This document shows positions 58,250-64,000 of a DNA stretch of 64,000 nt, one piece after another. Every line of letters starts with the position of its first letter. Within the stretch, counting starts at the first letter, position 1. The translations under genes and the position numbers were made by a program. The notes under the pieces were generated by a model. That model was not told the DNA's origin. It did not search any database and saw only the letters and a program-made list of their open reading frames with translations. Origin of the DNA: Chelydra serpentina (lineage: Eukaryota > Chordata > Testudines > Chelydridae); assembly GCA_037349315.1 (NCBI GenBank), contig JBAIAC010000004.1, positions 40,675,001 to 40,739,000 on the forward strand, written 5' to 3'.

Positions 58250-58325
58250 CTCATTTTCAGAAGTGCTGAGCCGTCACAAATCCCACTGAAATCAATGGGA
58301 GTTGCAGGTGTTCAGCACTTTTTAA
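58250..58325. mobile_element. Short hairpin MITE
   Basis: CAGAAGTGCTGAGCC and GGTGTTCAGCACTT pair around CCCACTGAAATCAATGGGAG. Confidence 0.6.
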
Positions 58326-58535
58326 ATCAGGACAGTACTTTGTTTTGTGCACACAGAACCAAAATGACAACATTACAAGTTGGAACTTTTCTAGTAACTA
58401 GTCCCTAAGGAGGATTAGTCTGCAGGCCAATTTCCAGTGGAATAAGTCCAATAATTATGGTGTTAAACAATTGAATTTTATACGCAGATAAGCGCACACA
58501 ACTCCATAGACTGCAATGGGAGCTGTACACATGTA

Positions 58536-59083
58536 CAGTAGAACCTCAGAGTTACAAACACCAGAGTTATGAACTGACCAGTCAACCACACACCTCATTT
58601 GGAACCAGAAGTATGCAATCAGGCAGCAGCAGAGACCAAAACAAAAGCAAATACAGTATAGTACAGACGCTCCCCGACTTATGCAAGCGTTCTGTAACTC
58701 GGAATTTGCGTACGTTGGAGACGTATCTCCGACCATTATGCAAAAACCCCCCAAAACCAAAAACCCCCTCCTATTTTTAGTGTATGGAGCTTTTTCCATA
58801 AGCTTGGATTTCCGTAAGTCGGGAGCATCTGTACTGTCGTGATCTACTAAAAAAAAATTAAAAATGGAAATTAAAAAAAAAAAGATTTGACAAGGTAAAG
58901 AAACTGTTTCTGTGCCTGTTTCATTTAAATTAAAATTGTTCAAAGCAGCATTTTTCTTCTGCATAGTAAAGTTTCAAATCTGTATTAAGTCAATGTTCAG
59001 TTATAAACTTTTGAAAAAACAACCATAATGTTTTGTTCAGAGTTATGAACATTCCCGAGGTGTTTAACTCTGAGGTTCTGCTG
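58536..59083. mobile_element. Tigger/mariner-like element with nested MITE
   Basis: Ends CAGTAGAACCTCAGAGTTA and AACTCTGAGGTTCTGCTG are inverted. TA precedes it at 58534-58535; the downstream TA appears changed to TG. The arms contain GAGTTATGAACTGACC and CAGAGTTATGAACATTCC. A second MITE (58664-58831) lies inside. Minus-strand open frames spanning it are not genes. Confidence 0.75.
58664..58831. mobile_element. Nested mariner-type MITE with TA duplication
   Basis: TA at 58662-58663 and 58832-58833. Ends CAGACGCTCCCCGACTTA and TAAGTCGGGAGCATCTG are inverted repeats. Inner arms TAACTCGGAATTTGCG and TTGGATTTCCGTAA also pair in part. Confidence 0.85.
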
Positions 59084-59129
59084 TGCTTGAAAGTAAAATT
59101 TAGCTCCCTGCTATATGTGCAATGCAGCA

Positions 59130-59385
59130 AATAAATGTTGTTGTAGTCATGTTGATTCCCGGCTATTAATGAGAGCAGGTGGGCAAGGTATTAATTTTTA
59201 TTGCACCAACATTGGTAAAAGAGACAAGCTTTCCAGTTTATTTAACTCCTTATCTGTTCCATCCTTGCATTTAGCTGTACCTTTCCCAGACCTGAAGAAG
59301 AGCTCTGTGTAAGCTCAAAAGCTTGTCTCTTACCAACAGAAGTTGGACCAATAAAAGATATTACCTCACCCACTTTGTCTCTCAA
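59130..59385. mobile_element. Palindromic PLE-like short element (family B), copy 3
   Basis: Left end GTTGTTGTAGTCATGTTG. Arms with TATTGCACCAACATTGG and, inverted, CAACAGAAGTTGGACC. The right half continues to GATATTACCTCACCCAC. This copy keeps a longer internal stretch (59235-59290, ATTTAGCTGTACCTTTCCC) than the others. Confidence 0.7.
59288..59328 (+). ncRNA. Hammerhead-like motif, family B
   Basis: AGAC, CTGAAGAA, GAGC, loop TCTGTGTAA, GCTC, AAAA (from GAAA by a CpG-type change), GCTT, GTCT. AGAC/GTCT and GAGC/GCTC both pair perfectly. Confidence 0.4.
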
Positions 59386-59449
59386 ATATGCAGCAAATAA
59401 CACTGATCTGGAAACTGAAGTTCCTGACTTCTGAGCATTTAAGGATGAG

Positions 59450-59545
59450 ATTTTCCAAAATGCATATGGGATATAGGCGCCTGAACACCATTGAAATTCA
59501 GTCTGGGTCGGACACTAACTTCCTTAGGTTCTCTTGAAAATGTCA
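59450..59545. mobile_element. Palindromic MITE (GATTTTCCAAAA ends)
   Basis: GAGATTTTCCAAAATGC and TTCTCTTGAAAATGTC are imperfect inverted ends. It belongs with the MITE at 39833-40230. Confidence 0.5.
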
Positions 59546-59639
59546 TTGTAACTGTGCAGTATCACCATATCCATTTCTATGCAAAACTTCCTATTAAACT
59601 CAATAGCCTGTCTGTCTCCATTTCCTCATCGGTTACATT

Positions 59640-60440
59640 GTACCAGAGACTGAGGCAGATGCAGCTTCCTCATTGCCAGCAGGGGCCCTGGTAAATTTTG
59701 CCCCAAGAAATACTGTGAGGCTAAGCCAGGAATCTCAAACTCAAATCATCAGGAGGGCCACATGAGAACTAGTAAATTGGCCCAAGGGCCGCATCACTAA
59801 AACCTTTTCATACAATGATACAAAAGTATAGTCAAAAATGAAAAAAAAGAAGAGTAATATAGTATTCTATTAAAAGTCAATGTATTAACTTTTTAAAAAC
59901 TGTAATGTAAAGAGGGGTTTTAATAAAATATAAACACTCAGTAATGTTCGGAGCTTGGCTGTCAGTGGAGTCGGCGCCTATGGTGGGCCGCAGGAAATAA
60001 TTCCGTGGGCCGCATGTGGCCCGCGGGCTGCGTGTTTGAGACCCCTGGGCTAAGCCCTGCAACAAGTCCTGCCCTAAGGGGTATGATCAACTGTCCTACG
60101 TGATTCCCCGAATGGCTAACACTCTCCATATGAAACAGGAGACCATTTCTGGGGGTTGTCTGAGCAATGCAGATATCTGGTGTGCTTTTAACCTTGGCCC
60201 TGCCTCACCATTCTTTGCTTGAATCCCGGAGTTTTGGCTCTCGACCTTAGCCCTGATATGGTTCCCAGCCCTGATCTTGGTTTACTGTCTTCAGCGTTGG
60301 ACTATTGCTGACCCTGGTGCAAGACCTTGGCATGGTCTGACCTAGATTCTCACCTCTCATGCTTTGTTACCGGACTCTGACTTTGTGGTTTTGGCCTGGC
60401 TCCGGACTGAACTACTCTTTGGCCCAGATACTGAGCCTCC
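59640..60440 (+). mobile_element. 5' LTR of sushi-type Gypsy element, interrupted by hAT
   Basis: The text on either side of the nested hAT element (59727-60047) matches 63530-64000 in direct orientation: TGTGAGGCTAAG, GTCCTGCCCTAAGGGG, CACTCTCCATAT, CCATTTCTGGG, GGTTTACTGTCTTC and CTGACTTTGTGGTTTTGGCC. Divergence is substantial, so the insertion is old. Exact TG...CA ends cannot be fixed because similarity fades gradually near 59640. Confidence 0.7.
59727..60047. mobile_element. hAT element with perfect 8-bp target duplication inside the LTR
   Basis: GGCTAAGC occurs at 59719-59726 and 60048-60055. Ends CAGGAATCTCAAACTC and GTGTTTGAGACCCCTG are inverted repeats. The sister LTR at about 63600 has GAGGCTAAGTCCTGC without the insertion, an empty-site control within the window. 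GGAGTCGGCGCCTATGG near 59969 resembles the end of the 15917-16202 family. Confidence 0.92.
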
Positions 60441-60642
60441 CACCCCATGCTCATAGGCTGCCCATTACCTGGCCTTGACAGATTGTGCAGACCACCCCAG
60501 GCTGCCCCTTTCGCTGAGGGATTGGCAGACAATGGAAGGGCCAGCTCCATCTCTTATCTCATTTCTAGGGGGACTCTAGGAATGTGCTGCCTGCTTGTAG
60601 ATAAAGACTCTTGTGCTGCAGGCCTAGTTAGCACAGGCCACG

Positions 60643-61330
60643 GCCAAAGTGCTGGCCCTGCATGAGCAGCTGGCTCAGTTACAGAACCACACCAGGCAAC
60701 TCGTGTCTGAAGTGAAAATCCTTCGAGAGCAGCTTGTGTGCCCACAAGGGGAGGCAGCTGCCCTGTGAGCTTGGGTAGAGCACCCCGCCCCCTGAAGAGG
60801 GCTCTGAAGTGCTGTTACCAGAGCGATTTGACAAGATATCCAGGTTTCCTAAACCAGTGTCGTCTGCTCTTCCTGCTATGGCCTTGAACATACCCCACAC
60901 AGACCAAGCAGAGTTGGGACTACTGATTAGACTGCTTGTGGGAGAAGCGCTAGATTGGCCCTGCCTTCTGTTAAAACAAAACAGCTTGGCACTTTTCAAC
61001 CGGGACAACTTCCTGCGAGAATTCTCAACCATCTGTGATGACCCACACCTTGCCCTTACTTCAGCGAAGAGGTAAAAGATGAGAGAGCTCAATGCCAACT
61101 CAGTACCTTCATTGACCTTGTACTTCATATTGACACCTGGCTGTCTGAGCAGAAGGGGGAGAAAAAAAAAAGAAGGCGACCCAATGCTGCCGCTGCCACA
61201 CCCACCCACTGTGCCCAGGACCATGGAACCAAGCCCTGGGTCACAAACATCTGACCCTGGAAGAAAAGGAATGCTGTCCACAATTTAACCTCTGTTTCTA
61301 CTGCAGAATGTCGGGACATTCACTTGCTTC
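60643..61330 (+). pseudogene. Gag remnant of sushi-type Ty3/Gypsy element
   Basis: Gag of the retrotransposon family that also gave rise to mammalian PEG10 and RTL1. The frame at 60643 reads ALHEQLAQLQNHTRQLV, a coiled-coil start of sushi-class Gag, and stops at a TGA near 60766. After frame changes, 60809-61075 carries the capsid region: LLPERFDKISRF, then LGLLIRLLVGEALDWPCLLL and FNRDNFLREFSTICDDPH, matching the sushi pattern PxRFxG...GEALAWA...FDDP. A zinc knuckle CFYCRMSGHSLASC (CX2CX4HX4C) lies at about 61288-61330 in another frame. At least two frame changes and stops break it. Minus-strand frames (60679-61281) are shadows. Confidence 0.75.
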
Positions 61331-61489
61331 CTGTCCATCCAAACTGGAATTGGGAAAGAGATCAGCTCAGACCCAGTAAGGGGTACTGCTTGAGTATCAT
61401 CAGGGAAACAAGGCCAAAGCTAGTTCCCCTGCCTTTGAAAAGAAACCAACGAAAATACCACAGGCTTTCCCACATTTGCAGCATCTTGG

Positions 61490-61577
61490 GGGGATGGAGG
61501 TCGATTGCCGTACAGTCAGCCATGATCGACCCCAGTGCTACAAACTGTTTTATAGATACAAAAGCAGCATAGACTCT
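61490..61577 (+). pseudogene. Decayed protease remnant of the sushi-type element
   Basis: Reads AVQSAMIDPSATNCFID, which aligns by eye with the sushi-class protease start (LIDSGAxxNFID); the D-S-G-A core is changed to D-P-S-A. The coding text stops where the CR1 copy begins at about 61578. No reverse transcriptase or integrase of the Gypsy element is present. Confidence 0.6.
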
Positions 61578-63199
61578 ACAATTGGAAGTTTTTCAAAGAG
61601 ACATTATTAAGGGCACAAGGGCAAACTATCTGACTGTGTAGGAAAGATAGGAAGTATGCCAAAAGACCACCCTGGCTTAACCAGAAGATCTTCAATTATC
61701 TAAAAATGAAGAGTCCTACAAAAAGTGGAAACTAGGTTAAATTACAAAGGATGAATATAAAGAAATAACACAAATATGTAGGGACAAAATTAGAAAGGCC
61801 AAGGCACAAAACAAGATCAAAGTAGCTAGAGGCATAAAGGGTAACAAGAAAACATTCTACAAATACATTAGAAGCAAAAGGAAGAAAAAGGACAGGGTAG
61901 GCCTGTTACTCAATTGGGAGTGGGAGGAATAATAACAGAATGTGGAAATGGCAGAGGTGCTTAATGAGTTCTTTGTTTCAGTTTTCACCAAGAAGGCTGG
62001 CGGTGATTGGATTTCTAACATAGTGAATGTCAGTGAAAATGAGGTAGGATCAGAGGCTAAAATAGGAAAAGAATAAGTTAAAAATTACTTAGACAAGTTA
62101 GATGTCTTCAAGTCACCAGGACCTGTTGAAATACACCCTAAAATATTCAAGGAAATGACTGAGGAGATATGAGACATTGGCAATTATCTTTGAAAAGTCA
62201 TGGAAGACGGGAGCGATTCCAGAAGACTGGAAAAGGGCAAATATCGTGCCCATCTATAAAAAAGGAAATAAGGATGACCCAGGGAATTACAGACCAGTCA
62301 GCTTAACTTCTGTACCCGGAAAGATAATGGAGCAAATAATTAAGCAATCAATTTGCAAACACCTAGAAGATAATAAGATGATATGTAAGTCAGCATAGAT
62401 TTGTCAAGAACAAATTGTGTCAAACCAACCTAGTAGCTGTCTTTGACAGGGTAACAAGCCTTGTGGATGGGGTAAAGTGGTAGACGTGGTATATCTTGAC
62501 TTTTAGTAAGGCTTTTGATACTGTCTCACATGACCTACTCATAAAACAAACATGGGAAATGCAACCTAGATGGAGCTACTATAAGGTGGGTGCAAAACTG
62601 GTTCAAAAACCATTCCTAGACAGTAGTTATCAGTGGTTCACAGTCAAGCTAGAAGGGCATAACGAGTGGAGTCCCACAGGGATCAGTTCTGGGTCTGGTT
62701 CTACTCAATAATCTTCATCAATGATTTAGATAATGGTATAAACTGAGAGTACAGTTAAAGTTTTTGGAGAATACCAAGCTGAGAGGGGTTGCAAGTGCTT
62801 TGGAGGATGGAATTAAAATTCAAAATGATCTGGACAAACCGGAGAAATGTTCTGAAGTAAATAGGGTGAAATTCAATAAGGACAAATGCAAAGAAGGAAC
62901 TGGGTTTGTTTAGTCTGGAAAAGAGAAGACTGAGAGGGGACATGATAACAGTTTTCAAGTACATAAAAGGTTGTTACAAGGAGGAAGGAGAAAAATTGTT
63001 CTTCTTAACCTCTGAGGATAGGACAAGAAGCAATGGGCTTAAATTGCAGCAAGGGAGGTTTGGGTTGGACATTAGGAAAATCTTTCTAATTGTCAGGGTG
63101 GTTAAGCACTGGAATAAATTGCCTAGAGTGGTTGTGGAATCTCCATCATTGAAGATTTTAAAGAGCAGATTACACAAACACCTTTCAGGAATGGTCTAG
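61578..63199 (+). mobile_element. CR1 LINE inserted in the sushi-type element
   Basis: ORF2 pieces in order: KTGAIPEDWKRANIVPIYKK (62177-62398, start of the reverse transcriptase), [14 protein letters not shown] (62496-62711, motif A), a motif B remnant (RAISSG-like text near 62680), and the C-terminal region LFSLEKRRLRGDMITVFKYI with VVKHWNKLPRVVVESPSL (62906-63199). Between about 62890 and 62905 the catalytic FADD-to-thumb region is largely deleted. The 3' end and octamer tail are missing: at 63199 the sequence passes straight into another repeat. Same subfamily as 43656-45666. Confidence 0.85.
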
Positions 63200-63390
63200 G
63201 TCAGTGATTCTCAAACTTTTTTTTTTCCCCCCACGGACCACTTGATGATCTTTCCAAATGTTGTTTGTACCATTAGCTAACTATTGTAAAGCACTTTGGA
63301 TAAAAGCACTATATAAAAAAACTTAATAATAATTAATGTTTCTTTGTTCTACAACTAAAAGCACACAACTCATATTTTAATATCAGTAGT
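63200..63390. mobile_element. Partial hAT-like repeat (GTGATTCTCAAAC end)
   Basis: CAGTGATTCTCAAACTTTTT resembles the CAGAGGTTCTCAAA terminus of the hAT MITE at 29743-29993. It is followed by CCACGGACCACTTGATG and text recalling a MIR-like GTAAAGCACTTTGG. The opposite end is not seen. Confidence 0.45.
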
Positions 63391-63394
63391 CTTA

Positions 63395-64000
63395 CCTTGC
63401 TAATGCAAGGGATGTGCCTTCTCTCCCCGGCCGTGGCAGCCCCCAAGCTGGGGCTGGGAAGGAGGGGGGGTCTCCCTCTCTCCCCCACTGTAGCAGCCCC
63501 CGAGCCAGGGAAAGGGTTTTGGGCCCAGAACCAGAGACCGCAGTAGGCACCACTTTCTCATTGCCACTAGGGTTCCAGGGGGTGCCACTGAGAAGTACTG
63601 TGAGGCTAAGTCCTGCAGGAAGTCCCGCCCTAAGGGGCATGAATGACAGTTCTTTGTGATTTGCTGATTGGCTGTCACTCTCCATATAAACCAGGAAGCC
63701 ATTTCTGGGCGTTATCGGAGTGATGCAGAGCTCTGATATACTTTTGCCCTAGATCTTCTCTTGCCTGGATCCCAGACTCTGGGCTCTCAATCGTGGCCCA
63801 GCTCCCAACCCTGATCAATGTTTACTGTCTTTGGCTTAGGACCACTGCAGATCTTGGTGAAAGAGCCAGCCTGGCCTGGCCCCAAATCTTGCTGCACACT
63901 CTGAATTGAATACCACGCTCTAACTCTGAGGTTTTTGAGCTGGCCTGGTTCCAGACTGGTCTTCGACTCTTCGGCCCAGGTACAGAGCAGCTCAGCCTGT
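63395..64000 (+). mobile_element. 3' LTR of sushi-type Gypsy element (runs off the window)
   Basis: From about 63530 it is a diverged direct copy of 59640-60440 without the hAT insertion, including TGTGAGGCTAAG, CCGCCCTAAGGGGC and GTTTACTGTCTTTGG. The upstream GC-rich part (63395-63530) may belong to the LTR or to the preceding repeat. The right boundary is beyond 64000. Confidence 0.65.

Noticed and set aside
58455..58964. 169-codon minus-strand frame rich in cysteine and hydrophobic residues
   Set aside because: Crosses the Tigger-like element and its nested MITE; composition-driven with no family match.
60679..61281. 200-codon minus-strand open frame
   Set aside because: Antisense to the sushi-type Gag, whose plus-strand reading has recognisable motifs; no domain on the minus strand.
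1..64000. CRISPR arrays, bacterial operons, riboswitches, replication origins
   Set aside because: No regularly spaced repeats, operon layout or prokaryotic signals; all evidence indicates vertebrate nuclear DNA.

Overview
The window looks like intergenic or intronic DNA from a turtle, most likely a cryptodiran. The main evidence is the repeat content. There are several CR1 LINE copies whose 3' ends carry short ATTCTATG-type octamer repeats. At 49785-49967 a tRNA-headed SINE has a CR1-like tail, the structure known for the turtle CryI / tortoise PolIII SINE family. Ancient amniote MIR and L2 relics and many hAT and Harbinger MITEs are also present. I recognise no intact host protein gene, rRNA or tRNA. 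The best host-gene candidate is one possible exon at 55237-55419.

Layout. 1-3100: right end of a hAT-like element cut by the window edge, a CR1 scrap, a palindromic Penelope-derived element (about 501-933) holding a Harbinger MITE, and LTR-like sequence near 1800-2120. 3110-4020: composite repeat with two facing tRNA-like segments. 4200-6500: broken LTR retrotransposon with a SCAN-like Gag, a CCHC knuckle and a DTGA protease, whose two LTR copies lie in opposite orientation. 6600-13690: mostly non-coding, with a MIR and MITEs. 13690-15320: old CR1 split by younger DNA. 15917-33400: MITEs, MIR/L2 relics, microsatellites and a perfectly flanked hAT MITE (29743-29993).

35642-39350 is the centrepiece: a nearly complete Penelope-like element (PLE) with reverse transcriptase and GIY-YIG endonuclease, inverted terminal repeats and a 13-bp target duplication, interrupted by a CR1 insertion (36064-37242). 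41300-43090: hAT transposase pseudogene (ZMYM1-like), minus strand. 43656-47562: two abutting CR1 copies, minus strand. 49328-60000: another palindromic PLE-like family, hAT and Tigger-like MITEs, and the CryI SINE nested in a hAT element. 59640-64000: sushi-type Ty3/Gypsy element with direct LTRs, its 5' LTR hit by a hAT element and its pol region occupied by a CR1 copy.

Most notable observation. The PLE termini and two families of short palindromic elements share one layout: a 4-bp stem, a C[U/C]GANGA-like box, a hairpin, GAAA, GCUU, then the closing strand of the first stem. The paired bases differ between families yet still pair. This resembles a hammerhead ribozyme with one conserved extra A. 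It suggests that the short palindromes are non-autonomous PLE derivatives carrying a self-cleaving-type fold. All assignments come from reading the sequence; no database search was run.
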